A stretch of 64,000 bases of DNA. Origin: Limanda limanda. Its lineage: Eukaryota > Chordata > Actinopteri > Pleuronectiformes > Pleuronectidae. Below, one piece after another: positions 22,623 to 35,700 of the stretch. A program made the position numbers and the translations under genes. How positions within the stretch are numbered: the first letter of the stretch is position 1; every line of letters begins with the position of its first letter. The DNA lies in assembly GCF_963576545.1 (NCBI RefSeq), contig NW_026870483.1, positions 124,001 through 188,000 on the forward strand, read 5' to 3'. Below the pieces are notes generated by a model that ran no database searches, was not told the origin of the DNA, and saw only the letters and a list, made by a program, of their open reading frames with translations.

Positions 22623-25176
22623 GAGATATTCTTGAATAACTTTTTTTGTGAAGGTCGGAGAGACTTGCAAGTAGGCTCTACCCCCACTAAATGGGGTAGC
22701 GCGCATCGATCGGTACCATCCTTGAGCTTCTCCGACTTTCGGAAGGGTTAGGGTTAGGGTTAGGGATGAAAGCACATAGGAGAAAGAGATATTCTTGAAT
22801 AACTTTTTTTGTGAAGGTCGGAGAGACTTGCAAGTAGGCTTTACCCCCACTAAATGGGGTAGCGCGCATCGATCGGTACCATCCTTGAGCTTCTCCGACT
22901 TTCGGAAGGGTTAGGGTTAGGGTTAGGGATGAAAGCACATAGGAGAAAGAGATATTCTTGAATAACTTTTTTTGTGAAGGTCGGAGAGACTTGCAAGTAG
23001 GCTCTACCCCCACTAAATGGGGTAGCGCGCATCGATCGGTACCATCCTTGAGCTTCTCCGACTTTCGGAAGGGTTAGGGTTAGGGTTAGGGATGAAAGCA
23101 CATAGGAGAAAGAGATATTCTTGAATAACTTTTTTTGTGAAGGTCGGAGAGACTTGCAAGTAGGCACTACCCCCACTAAATGGGGTAGCGCGCATCGATC
23201 GGTACCATCCTTGAGCTTCTCCGACTTTCGGAAGGGTTAGGGTTAGGGTTAGGGATGAAAGCACATAGGAGAAAGAGATATTCTTGAATAACTTTTTTTG
23301 TGAAGGTCGGAGAGACTTGGAAAGTGGTTGCATCTGGACTAATTTGGGTCCTGCGGATCGATTGGTACCATCCCCGAGCTTGTACGACCTTCGGAAGAGG
23401 TCGACCGACGAAATTCCCCCAAATCTGAGGAGATATTCTTGAATAACTTTTTTTGTGAAGGTCGGAGAGACTTGCAAGTAGGCTCTACCCCCACTAAATG
23501 GGGTAGCGCGCATCGATCGGTACCATCCTTGAGCTTCTCCGACTTTCGGAAGGGTTAGGGTTAGGGTTAGGGATGAAAGCACATAGGAGAAAGAGATATT
23601 CTTGAATAACTTTTTTTGTGAAGGTCGGAGAGACTTGGAAAGTGGTTGCATCTGGACTAATTTGGGTCCTGCGGATCGATTAGTACCATCCCCGAGCTTG
23701 TACGACCTTCGGAAGAGGTCGACCGACGAAATTCCCCCAAATCTGAGGAGATATTCTTGAATAACTTTTTTTGTGAAGGTCGGAGAGACTTGCAAGTAGG
23801 CTCTACCCCCACTAAATGGGGTAGCGCGCATCGATCGGTACCATCCTTGAGCTTCTCCGACTTTCGGAAGGGTTAGGGTTAGGGTTAGGGATGAAAGCAC
23901 ATAGGAGAAAGAGATATTCTTGAATAACTTTTTTTGTGAAGGTTGGAGAGACTTGGAAAGTGGTTGCATCTGGACTAATTTGGGTCCTGCAGATCGATTG
24001 GTACCATCCCCGAGCTTGTACGACCTTCGGAAGAGGTCGACCGACGAAATTCCCCCAAATCTGAGGAGATATTCTTGAATAACTTTTTTTGTGAAGGTCG
24101 GAGAGACTTGCAAGTAGGCTCTACCCCCACTAAATGGGGTAGCGCGCATCGATCGGTACCATCTTTGAGCTTCTCCGACTTTCGGAAGGGTTAGGGTTAG
24201 GGTTAGGGATGAAAGCACATAGGAGAAAGAGATATTCTTGAATAACTTTTTTTGTGAAGGTCGGAGAGACTTGCAAGTAGGCTCTACCCCCACTAAATGG
24301 GGTAGCGCGCATCGATCGGTACCATCTTTGAGCTTCTCCGACTTTCGGAAGGGTTAGGGTTAGGGTTAGGGATGAAAGCACATAGGAGAAAGAGATATTC
24401 TTGAATAACTTTTTTTGTGAAGGTCGGAGAGACTTGGAAAGTGGTTGCATCTGGACTAATTTGGGTCCTGCGGATCGATTGGTACCATCCCCGAGCTTGT
24501 ACGACCTTCGGAAGAGGTCGACCGACGAAATTCCCCCAAATCTGAGGAGATATTCTTGAATAACTTTTTTTGTGAAGGTCGGAGAGACTTGCAAGTAGGC
24601 TCTACCCCCACTAAATGGGGTTGCGCGCATCGATCGGTACCATCCTTGAGCTTCTCCGACTTTCGGAAGGGTTAGGGTTAGGGATGAAAGCACATAGGAG
24701 AAAGAGATATTCTTGAATAACTTTTTTTGTGAAGGTCGGAGAGACTTGGAAAGTGGTTGCATCTGGACTAATTTGGGTCCTGCGGATCGATTGGTACCAT
24801 CCCCGAGCTTGTACGACCTTCGGAAGAGGTCGACCGACGAAATTCCCCCAAATCTGAGGAGATATTCTTGAATAACTTTTTTTGTGAAGGTTGGAGAGAC
24901 TTGCAAGTAGGCTCTACCCCCACTAAATGGGGTAGCGCGCATCGATCGGTACCATCCTTGAGCTTCTCCGACTTTCGGAAGGGTTAGGGTTAGGGTTAGG
25001 GATGAAAGCACATAGGAGAAAGAGATATTCTTGTATAACTTTTTTTGTGAAGGTCGGAGAGACTTGGAAAGTGGTTGCATCTGGACTAATTTGGGTCCTG
25101 CAGATCGATTGGTACCATCCCCGAGCTTGTACGACCTTCGGAAGAGGTCGACCGACGAAATTCCCCCAAATCTGAG
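22623..25176 (+). repeat. Superblock copy 2 (2,554 bp)
   Basis: Identical unit order and length to 12,492-15,045. The shared GATTAGTACC (near 23,681), GGTTGGAG (near 23,942 and 24,892) and short A (tract at 24,669) confirm common descent. TTGTATAAC near 25,034 is private. Unlike copy 1 it is followed by the 2,894-bp block, as is copy 3. Confidence 0.92.
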
Positions 25177-28070
25177 GAGATATTCTTGAATAACTTTTTT
25201 TGTGAAGGTCGGAGAGACTTGCAAGTAGGCTCTACCCCCACTAAATGGGGTAGCGCGCATCGATCGGTACCATCCTTGAGCTTCTCCGACTTTCGGAAGG
25301 GTTAGGGTTAGGGTTAGGGATGAAAGCACATAGGAGAAAGAGATATTCTTGAATAACTTTTTTTGTGAAGGTCGGAGAGACTTGCAAGTAGGCTCTACCC
25401 CCACTAAATGGGGTAGCGCGCATCGATCGGTACCATCCTTGAGCTTCTCCGACTTTCGGAAGGGTTAGGGTTAGGGTTAGGGATGAAAGCACATAGGAGA
25501 AAGAGATATTCTTGAATAACTTTTTTTGTGAAGGTCGGAGAGACTTGCAAGTAGGCTCTACCCCCACTAAATGGGGTAGCGCGCATCGATCGGTACCATC
25601 TTTGAGCTTCTCCGACTTTCGGAAGGGTTAGGGTTAGGGTTAGGGATGAAAGCACATAGGAGAAAGAGATATTCTTGAATAACTTTTTTTGTGAAGGTCG
25701 GAGAGACTTGGAAAGTGGTTGCATCTGGACTAATTTGGGTCCTGCGGATCGATTGGTACCATCCCCGAGCTTGTACGACCTTCGGAAGAGGTCGACCGAC
25801 GAAATTCCCCCAAATCTGAGGAGATATTCTTGAATAGCTTTTTTTGTGAAGGTCGGAGAGACTTGCAAGTAGGCTCTACCCCCACTAAATGGGGTAGCGC
25901 GCATCGATCGGTACCATCCTTGAGCTTCTCCGACTTTCGGAAGGGTTAGGGTTAGGGTTAGGGATGAAAGCACATAGGAGAAAGAGATATTCTTGAATAA
26001 CTTTTTTTGTGAAGGTCGGAGAGACTTGCAAGTAGGCTCTACCCCCACTAAATGGGGTAGCGCGCATCGATCGGTACCATCCTTGAGCTTCTCCGACTTT
26101 TGGAAGGGTTAGGGTTAGGGTTAGGGATGAAAGCACATAGGAGAAAGAGATATTCTTGAATAACTTTTTTTGTGAAGGTCGGAGAGACTTGCAAGTAGGC
26201 TCTACCCCCACTAAATTGGGTAGCGCGCATCGATCGGTACCATCCTTGAGCTTCTCCGACTTTCGGAAGGGTTAGGGTTAGGGTTAGGGATGAAAGCACA
26301 TAGGAGAAAGAGATATTCTTGAATAACTTTTTTTGTGAAGGTCGGAGAGACTTGCAAGTAGGCTCTACCCCCACTAAATGGGGTAGCGCGCATCGATCGG
26401 TACCATCCTTGAGCTTCTCCGACTTTCGGAAGGGTTAGGGTTAGGGTTAGGGATGAAAGCACATAGGAGAAAGAGATATTCTTGAATAACTTTTTTTGTG
26501 AAGGTCGGAGAGACTTGCAAGTAGGCTCTACCCCCACTAAATGGGGTAGCGCGCATCGATCGGTACCATCCTTGAGCTTCTCCGACTTTCGGAAGGGTTA
26601 GGGTTAGGGTTAGGGATGAAAGCACATAGGAGAAAGAGATATTCTTGAATAACTTTTTTTGTGAAGGTCGGAGAGACTTGGAAAGTGGTTGCATCTGGAC
26701 TAATTTGGGTCCTGCGGATCGATTGGTACCATCCCCGAGCTTGTACGACCTTCGGAAGAGGTCGACCGACGAAATTCCCCCAAATCTGAGGAGATATTCT
26801 TGAATAACTTTTTTTGTGAAGGTCGGAGAGACTTGCAAGTAGGCTCTACCCCCACTAAATGGGGTAGCGCGCATCGATCGGTACCATCCTTGAGCTTCTC
26901 CGACTTTCGGAAGGGTTAGGGTTAGGGTTAGGGATGAAAGCACATAGGAGAAAGAGATATTCTTGAATAACTTTTTTTGTGAAGGTCGGAGAGACTTGCA
27001 AGTAGGCTCTACCCCCACTAAATGGGGTAGCGCGCATCGATCGGTACCATCCTTGAGCTTCTCCGACTTTCGGAAGGGTTAGGGTTAGGGTTAGGGATGA
27101 AAGCACATAGGAGAAAGAGATATTCTTGAATAACTTTTTTTGTGAAGGTCGGAGAGACTTGGAAAGTGGTTGCATCTGGACTAATTTGGGTCCTGCGGAT
27201 CGATTGGTACCATCCCCGAGCTTGTACGACCTTCGGAAGAGGTCGACCGACGAAATTCCCCCAAATCTGAGGAGATATTCTTGAATAACTTTTTTTGTGA
27301 AGGTCGGAGAGACTTGCAAGTAGGCTCTACCCCCACTAAATGGGGTTGCGCGCATCGATCGGTACCATCCTTGAGCTTCTCCGACTTTCGGAAGGGTTAG
27401 GGTTAGGGTTAGGGATGAAAGCACATAGGAGAAAGAGATATTCTTGAATAACTTTTTTTGTGAAGGTCGGAGAGACTTGCAAGTAGACTCTACCCCCACT
27501 AAATGGGGTAGCGCGCATCGATCGGTACCATCCTTGAGCTTTTCCGACTTTCGGAAGGGTTAGGGTTAGGGTTAGGGATGAAAGCACATAGGAGAAAGAG
27601 ATATTCTTGAATAACTTTTTTTGTGAAGGTCGGAGAGACTTGGAAAGTGGTTGCATCTGGACTAATTTGGGTCCTGCAGATCGATTGGTACCATCCCCGA
27701 GCTTGTACGATCTTCGAAAGAGGTCGACCGACGAAATTCCCCCAAATCTGAGGAGATATTCTTGAATAACTTTTTTTGTGAAGGTCGGAGAGACTTGCAA
27801 GTAGGCTCTACCCCCACTAAATGGGGTTGCGCGCATCGATCGGTACCATCCTTGAGCTTCTCCGACTTTCGGAAGGGTTAGGGTTAGGGTTAGGGATGAA
27901 AGCACATAGGAGAAAGAGATATTCTTGAATAACTTTTTTTGTGAAGGTCGGAGAGACTTGAAAAGTGGTTGCATCTGGACTAATTTGGGTCCTGCGGATC
28001 GATTGGTACCATCCCCGAGCTTGTACGACCTTCGGAAGAGGTCGACCGACGAAATTCCCCCAAATCTGAG
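25177..28070 (+). repeat. 2,894-bp block A3 B A5 B A2 B A2 B A B, copy 1
   Basis: Thirteen A and five B. Internal markers in order: AATAGC, TTTTGG / ATTGGGTAG, then TAGACTCTAC with GCTTTTCC near 27,484-27,542, CTTCGAAAG, and TTGAAAAGTGG near 27,958. The same order recurs at 28,071, 32,720 and 51,397. It matches 51,397-54,290 at an offset of 26,220 bp, part of a longer correspondence that covers about 24.1-29.0 kb. Confidence 0.92.
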
Positions 28071-31000
28071 GAGATATTCTTGAATAACTTTTTTTGTGAA
28101 GGTCGGAGAGACTTGCAAGTAGGCTCTACCCCCACTAAATGGGGTAGCGCGCATCGATCGGTACCATCCTTGAGCTTCTCCGACTTTCGGAAGGGTTAGG
28201 GTTAGGGTTAGGGATGAAAGCACATAGGAGAAAGAGATATTCTTGAATAACTTTTTTTGTGAAGGTCGGAGAGACTTGCAAGTAGGCTCTACCCCCACTA
28301 AATGGGGTAGCGCGCATCGATCGGTACCATCCTTGAGCTTCTCCGACTTTCGGAAGGGTTAGGGTTAGGGTTAGGGATGAAAGCACATAGGAGAAAGAGA
28401 TATTCTTGAATAACTTTTTTTGTGAAGGTCGGAGAGACTTGCAAGTAGGCTCTACCCCCACTAAATGGGGTAGCGCGCATCGATCGGTACCATCTTTGAG
28501 CTTCTCCGACTTTCGGAAGGGTTAGGGTTAGGGTTAGGGATGAAAGCACATAGGAGAAAGAGATATTCTTGAATAACTTTTTTTGTGAAGGTCGGAGAGA
28601 CTTGGAAAGTGGTTGCATCTGGACAAATTTGGGTCCTGCGGATCGATTGGTACCATCCCCGAGCTTTTACGACCTTCGGAAGAGGTCGACCGACGAAATT
28701 CCCCCAAATCTGAGGAGATATTCTTGAATAGCTTTTTTTGTGAAGGTCGGAGAGACTTGCAAGTAGGCTCTACCCCCACTAAATGGGGTAGCGCGCATCG
28801 ATCGGTACCATCCTTGAGCTTCTCCGACTTTCGGAAGGGTTAGGGTTAGGGTTAGGGATGAAAGCACATAGGAGAAAGAGATATTCTTGAATAACTTTTT
28901 TTGTGAAGGTCGGAGAGACTTGCAAGTAGGCTCTACCCCCACTAAATGGGGTAGCGCGCATCGATCGGTACCATCCTTGAGCTTCTCCGACTTTTGGAAG
29001 GGTTAGGGTTAGGGATGAAAGCACATAGGAGAAAGAGATATTCTTGAATAACTTTTTTTGTGAAGGTCGGAGAGACTTGCAAGTAGGCTCTACCCCCACT
29101 AAATTGGGTAGCGCGCATCGATCGGTACCATCCTTGAGCTTCTCCGACTTTCGGAAGGGTTAGGGTTAGGGTTAGGGATGAAAGCACATAGGAGAAAGAG
29201 ATATTCTTGAATAACTTTTTTTGTGAAGGTCGGAGAGACTTGCAAGTAGGCTCTACCCCCACTAAATGGGGTAGCACGCATCGATCGGTACCATCCTTGA
29301 GCTTCTCCGACTTTCGGAAGGGTTAGGGTTAGGGTTAGGGATGAAAGCACATAGGAGAAAGAGATATTCTTGAATAACTTTTTTTGTGAAGGTCGGAGAG
29401 ACTTGCAAGTAGGCTCTACCCCCACTAAATGGGGTAGCGCGCATCGATCGGTACCATCCTTGAGCTTCTCCGACTTTCGGAAGGGTTAGGGTTAGGGTTA
29501 GGGATGAAAGCACATAGGAGAAAGAGATATTCTTGAATAACTTTTTTTGTGAAGGTCGGAGAGACTTGGAAAGTGGTTGCATCTGGACTAATTTGGGTCC
29601 TGCGGATCGATTGGTACCATCCCCGAGCTTGTACGACCTTCGGAAGAGGTCGACCGACGAAATTCCCCCAAATCTGAGGAGATATTCTTGAATAACTTTT
29701 TTTGTGAAGGTCGGAGAGACTTGCAAGTAGGCTCTACCCCCACTAAATGGGGTAGCGCGCATCGATCGGTACCATCTTTGAGCTTCTCCGACTTTCGGAA
29801 GGGTTAGGGTTAGGGTTAGGGATGAAAGCACATAGGAGAAAGAGATATTCTTGAATAACTTTTTTTGTGAAGGTCGGAGAGACTTGCAAGTAGGCTCTAC
29901 CCCCACTAAATGGGGTAGCGCGCATCGATCGGTACCATCCTTGAGCTTCTCCGACTTTCGGAAGGGTTAGGGTTAGGGTTAGGGATGAAAGCACATAGGA
30001 GAAAGAGATATTCTTGAATAACTTTTTTTGTGAAGGTCGGAGAGACTTGGAAAGTGGTTGCATCTGGACTAATTTGGGTCCTGCGGATCGATTGGTACCA
30101 TCCCCGAGCTTGTACGACCTTCGGAAGAGGTCGACCGACGAAATTCCCCCAAATCTGAGGAGATATTCTTGAATAACTTTTTTTGTGAAGGTCGGAGAGA
30201 CTTGCAAGTAGGCTCTACCCCCACTAAATGGGGTTGCGCGCATCGATCGGTACCATCCTTGAGCTTCTCCGACTTTCGGAAGGGTTAGGGTTAGGGTTAG
30301 GGATGAAAGCACATAGGAGAAAGAGATATTCTTGAATAACTTTTTTTGTGAAGGTCGGAGAGACTTGCAAGTAGACTCTACCCCCACTAAATGGGGTAGC
30401 GCGCATCGATCGGTACCATCCTTGAGCTTTTCCGACTTTCGGAAGGGTTAGGGTTAGGGTTAGGGATGAAAGCACATAGGAGAAAGAGATATTCTTGAAT
30501 AACTTTTTTTGTGAAGGTCGGAGAGACTTGGAAAGTGGTTGCATCTGGACTAATTTGGGTCCTGCGGATCGATTGGTACCATCCCCGAGCTTGTACGACC
30601 TTCGAAAGAGGTCGACCGACGAAATTCCCCCAAATCTGAGGAGATATTCTTGAATAACTTTTTTTGTGAAGGTCGGAGAGACTTGCAAGTAGGCTCTACC
30701 CCCACTAAATGGGGTTGCGCGCATCGATCGGTACCATCTTTGAGCTTCTCCGACTTTCGGAAGGGTTAGGGTTAGGGTTAGGGATGAAAGCACATAGGAG
30801 AAAGAGATATTCTTGAATAACTTTTTTTGTGAAGGTCGGAGAGACTTGAAAAGTGGTTGCATCTGGACTAATTTGGGTCCTGCGGATCGATTGGTACCAT
30901 CCCCGAGCTTGTACGACCTTCGGAAGAGGTCGACCGACGAAATTCCCCCAAATCTGAGGAGATATTCTTGAATAACTTTTTTTGTGAAGGTCGGAGAGAC

Positions 31001-32719
31001 TTGCAAGTAGGCTCTACCCCCACTAAATGGGGTAGCGCGCATCGATCGGTACCATCCTTGAGCTTCTCCGACTTTCGGAAGGGTTAGGGTTAGGGTTAGG
31101 GATGAAAGCACATAGGAGAAAGAGATATTCTTGAATAACTTTTTTTGTGAAGGTCGGAGAGACTTGCAAGTAGGCTCTACCCCCACTAAATGGGGTAGCG
31201 CGCATCGATCGGTACCATCCTTGAGCTTCTCCGACTTTCGGAAGGGTTAGGGTTAGGGTTAGGGATGAAAGCACATAGGAGAAAGAGATATTCTTGAATA
31301 ACTTTTTTTGTGAAGGTCGGAGAGACTTGCAAGTAGGCTCTACCCCCACTAAATGGGGTAGCGCGCATCGATCGGTACCATCCTTGAGCTTCTCCGACTT
31401 TCGGAAGGGTTAGGGTTAGGGTTAGGGATGAAAGCACATAGGAGAAAGAGATATTCTTGAATAACTTTTTTTGTGAAGGTCGGAGAGACTTGGAAAGTGG
31501 TTGCATCTGGACTAATTTGGGTCCTGCGGATCGATTGGTACCATCCCCGAGCTTGTACGACCTTCGGAAGAGGTCGACCGACGAAATTCCCCCAAATCTG
31601 AGGAGATATTCTTGAATAACTTTTTTTGTGAAGGTCGGAGAGACTTGCAAGTAGGCTCTACCCCCACTAAATGGGGTAGCGCACATCGATCGGTACCATC
31701 CTTGAGCTTCTCCGACTTTCGGAAGGGTTAGGGTTAGGGTTAGGGATGAAAGCACATAGGAGAAAGAGATATTCTTGAATAACTTTTTTTGTGAAGGTCG
31801 GAGAGACTTGCAAGTAGGCTCTACCCCCACTAAATGGGGTAGCGCGCATCGATCGGTACCATCCTTGAGCTTCTCCGACTTTCGGAAGGGTTAGGGTTAG
31901 GGTTAGGCATGAAAGCACATAGGAGAAAGAGATATTCTTGAATAACTTTTTTTGTGAAGGTCGGAGAGACTTGGAAAGTGGTTGCATCTGGACTAATTTG
32001 GGTCCTGCGGATCGATTGGTACCATCCCCGAGCTTGTACGACCTTCGGAAGAGGTCGACCGACGAAATTCCCCCAAATCTGAGGAGATATTCTTGAATAA
32101 CTTTTTTTGTGAAGGTCGGAGAGACTTGCAAGTAGGCTCTACCCCCACTAAATGGGGTTGCGCGCATCGATCGGTACCATCCTTGAGCTTCTCCGACTTT
32201 CGGAAGGGTTAGGGTTAGGGTTAGGGATGAAAGCACATAGGAGAAAGAGATATTCTTGAATAACTTTTTTTTTGAAGGTCGGAGAGACTTGGAAAGTGGT
32301 TGCATCTGGACTAATTTGGGTCCTGCGGATCGATTGGTACCATCCCCTAGCTTGTACGACCTTCCGAAGAGGTCGACCGACGAAATTCCCCCAAATCTGA
32401 GGAGATATTCTTGAATAACTTTTTTTGTGAAGGTCGGAGAGACTTGCAAGTAGGCTCTACCCCCACTAAATGGGGTAGCGCGCATCGATCGGTACCATCC
32501 TTGAGCTTCTCCGACTTTCGGAAGGGTTAGGGTTAGGGTTAGGGATGAAAGCACATAGGAGAAAGAGATATTCTTGAATAACTTTTTTTGTGAAGGTCGG
32601 AGAGACTTGGAAAGTGGTTGCATCTGGACTAATTTGGGTCCTGCGGATCGATTGGTACCATCCCCGAGCTTGTACGACCTTCGGAAGAGGTCGACCGACG
32701 AAATTCCCCCAAATCTGAG
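28071..32719 (+). repeat. 4,649-bp higher-order repeat, copy 1 (2,888-bp block plus A3 B A2 B A B A B)
   Basis: The first part (28,071-30,958) is the 2,894-bp block minus one hexamer (short tract at 29,000); the rest is 1,761 bp. Markers shared only with the adjacent copy at 32,720 include GGACAAATTTGG near 28,621, GCTTTTACG near 28,663 and TAGCACGC near 29,272. TTAGGCATG near 31,904, the extended T run near 32,271 and CCCCTAGC with CTTCCGAAG near 32,345-32,366 are shared with it and with other units at 37-38 kb. Confidence 0.93.
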
Positions 32720-35700
32720 GAGATATTCTTGAATAACTTTTTTTGTGAAGGTCGGAGAGACTTGCAAGTAGGCTCTACCCCCACTAAATGGGGTAGCGCG
32801 CATCGATCGGTACCATCCTTGAGCTTCTCCGACTTTCGGAAGGGTTAGGGTTAGGGTTAGGGATGAAAGCACATAGGAGAAAGAGATATTCTTGAATAAC
32901 TTTTTTTGTGAAGGTCGGAGAGACTTGCAAGTAGGCTCTACCCCCACTAAATGGGGTAGCGCGCATCGATCGGTACCATCCTTGAGCTTCTCCGACTTTC
33001 GGAAGGGTTAGGGTTAGGGTTAGGGATGAAAGCACATAGGAGAAAGAGATATTCTTGAATAACTTTTTTTGTGAAGGTCGGAGAGACTTGCAAGTAGGCT
33101 CTACCCCCACTAAATGGGGTAGCGCGCATCGATCGGTACCATCTTTGAGCTTCTCCGACTTTCGGAAGGGTTAGGGTTAGGGTTAGGGATGAAAGCACAT
33201 AGGAGAAAGAGATATTCTTGAATAACTTTTTTTGTGAAGGTCGGAGAGACTTGGAAAGTGGTTGCATCTGGACAAATTTGGGTCCTGCGGATCGATTGGT
33301 ACCATCCCCGAGCTTTTACGACCTTCGGAAGAGGTCGACCGACGAAATTCCCCCAAATCTGAGGAGATATTCTTGAATAGCTTTTTTTGTGAAGGTCGGA
33401 GAGACTTGCAAGTAGGCTCTACCCCCACTAAATGGGGTAGCGCGCATCGATCGGTACCATCCTTGAGCTTCTCCGACTTTCGGAAGGGTTAGGGTTAGGG
33501 TTAGGGATGAAAGCACATAGGAGAAAGAGATATTCTTGAATAACTTTTTTTGTGAAGGTCGGAGAGACTTGCAAGTAGGCTCTACCCCCACTAAATGGGG
33601 TAGCGCGCATCGATCGGTACCATCCTTGAGCTTCTCCGACTTTTGGAAGGGTTAGGGTTAGGGTTAGGGATGAAAGCACATAGGAGAAAGAGATATTCTT
33701 GAATAACTTTTTTTGTGAAGGTCGGAGAGACTTGCAAGTAGGCTCTACCCCCACTAAATTGGGTAGCGCGCATCGATCGGTACCATCCTTGAGCTTCTCC
33801 GACTTTCGGAAGGGTTAGGGTTAGGGTTAGGGATGAAAGCACATAGGAGAAAGAGATATTCTTGAATAACTTTTTTTGTGAAGGTCGGAGAGACTTGCAA
33901 GTAGGCTCTACCCCCACTAAATGGGGTAGCACGCATCGATCGGTACCATCCTTGAGCTTCTCCGACTTTCGGAAGGGTTAGGGTTAGGGTTAGGGATGAA
34001 AGCACATAGGAGAAAGAGATATTCTTGAATAACTTTTTTTGTGAAGGTCGGAGAGACTTGCAAGTAGGCTCTACCCCCACTAAATGGGGTAGCGCGCATC
34101 GATCGGTACCATCCTTGAGCTTCTCCGACTTTCGGAAGGGTTAGGGTTAGGGTTAGGGATGAAAGCACATAGGAGAAAGAGATATTCTTGAATAACTTTT
34201 TTTGTGAAGGTCGGAGAGACTTGGAAAGTGGTTGCATCTGGACTAATTTGGGTCCTGCGGATCGATTGGTACCATCCCCGAGCTTGTACGACCTTCGGAA
34301 GAGGTCGACCGACGAAATTCCCCCAAATCTGAGGAGATATTCTTGAATAACTTTTTTTGTGAAGGTCGGAGAGACTTGCAAGTAGGCTCTACCCCCACTA
34401 AATGGGGTAGCGCGCATCGATCGGTACCATCTTTGAGCTTCTCCGACTTTCGGAAGGGTTAGGGTTAGGGTTAGGGATGAAAGCACATAGGAGAAAGAGA
34501 TATTCTTGAATAACTTTTTTTGTGAAGGTCGGAGAGACTTGCAAGTAGGCTCTACCCCCACTAAATGGGGTAGCGCGCATCGATCGGTACCATCCTTGAG
34601 CTTCTCCGACTTTCGGAAGGGTTAGGGTTAGGGTTAGGGATGAAAGCACATAGGAGAAAGAGATATTCTTGAATAACTTTTTTTGTGAAGGTCGGAGAGA
34701 CTTGGAAAGTGGTTGCATCTGGACTAATTTGGGTCCTGCGGATCGATTGGTACCATCCCCGAGCTTGTACGACCTTCGGAAGAGGTCGACCGACGAAATT
34801 CCCCCAAATCTGAGGAGATATTCTTGAATAACTTTTTTTGTGAAGGTCGGAGAGACTTGCAAGTAGGCTCTACCCCCACTAAATGGGGTTGCGCGCATCG
34901 ATCGGTACCATCCTTGAGCTTCTCCGACTTTCGGAAGGGTTAGGGTTAGGGTTAGGGATGAAAGCACATAGGAGAAAGAGATATTCTTGAATAACTTTTT
35001 TTGTGAAGGTCGGAGAGACTTGCAAGTAGACTCTACCCCCACTAAATGGGGTAGCGCGCATCGATCGGTACCATCCTTGAGCTTTTCCGACTTTCGGAAG
35101 GGTTAGGGTTAGGGTTAGGGATGAAAGCACATAGGAGAAAGAGATATTCTTGAATAACTTTTTTTGTGAAGGTCGGAGAGACTTGGAAAGTGGTTGCATC
35201 TGGACTAATTTGGGTCCTGCGGATCGATTGGTACCATCCCCGAGCTTGTACGACCTTCGAAAGAGGTCGACCGACGAAATTCCCCCAAATCTGAGGAGAT
35301 ATTCTTGAATAACTTTTTTTGTGAAGGTCGGAGAGACTTGCAAGTAGGCTCTACCCCCACTAAATGGGGTTGCGCGCATCGATCGGTACCATCTTTGAGC
35401 TTCTCCGACTTTCGGAAGGGTTAGGGTTAGGGTTAGGGATGAAAGCACATAGGAGAAAGAGATATTCTTGAATAACTTTTTTTGTGAAGGTCGGAGAGAC
35501 TTGAAAAGTGGTTGCATCTGGACTAATTTGGGTCCTGCGGATCGATTGGTACCATCCCCGAGCTTGTACGACCTTCGGAAGAGGTCGACCGACGAAATTC
35601 CCCCAAATCTGAGGAGATATTCTTGAATAACTTTTTTTGTGAAGGTCGGAGAGACTTGCAAGTAGGCTCTACCCCCACTAAATGGGGTAGCGCGCATCGA

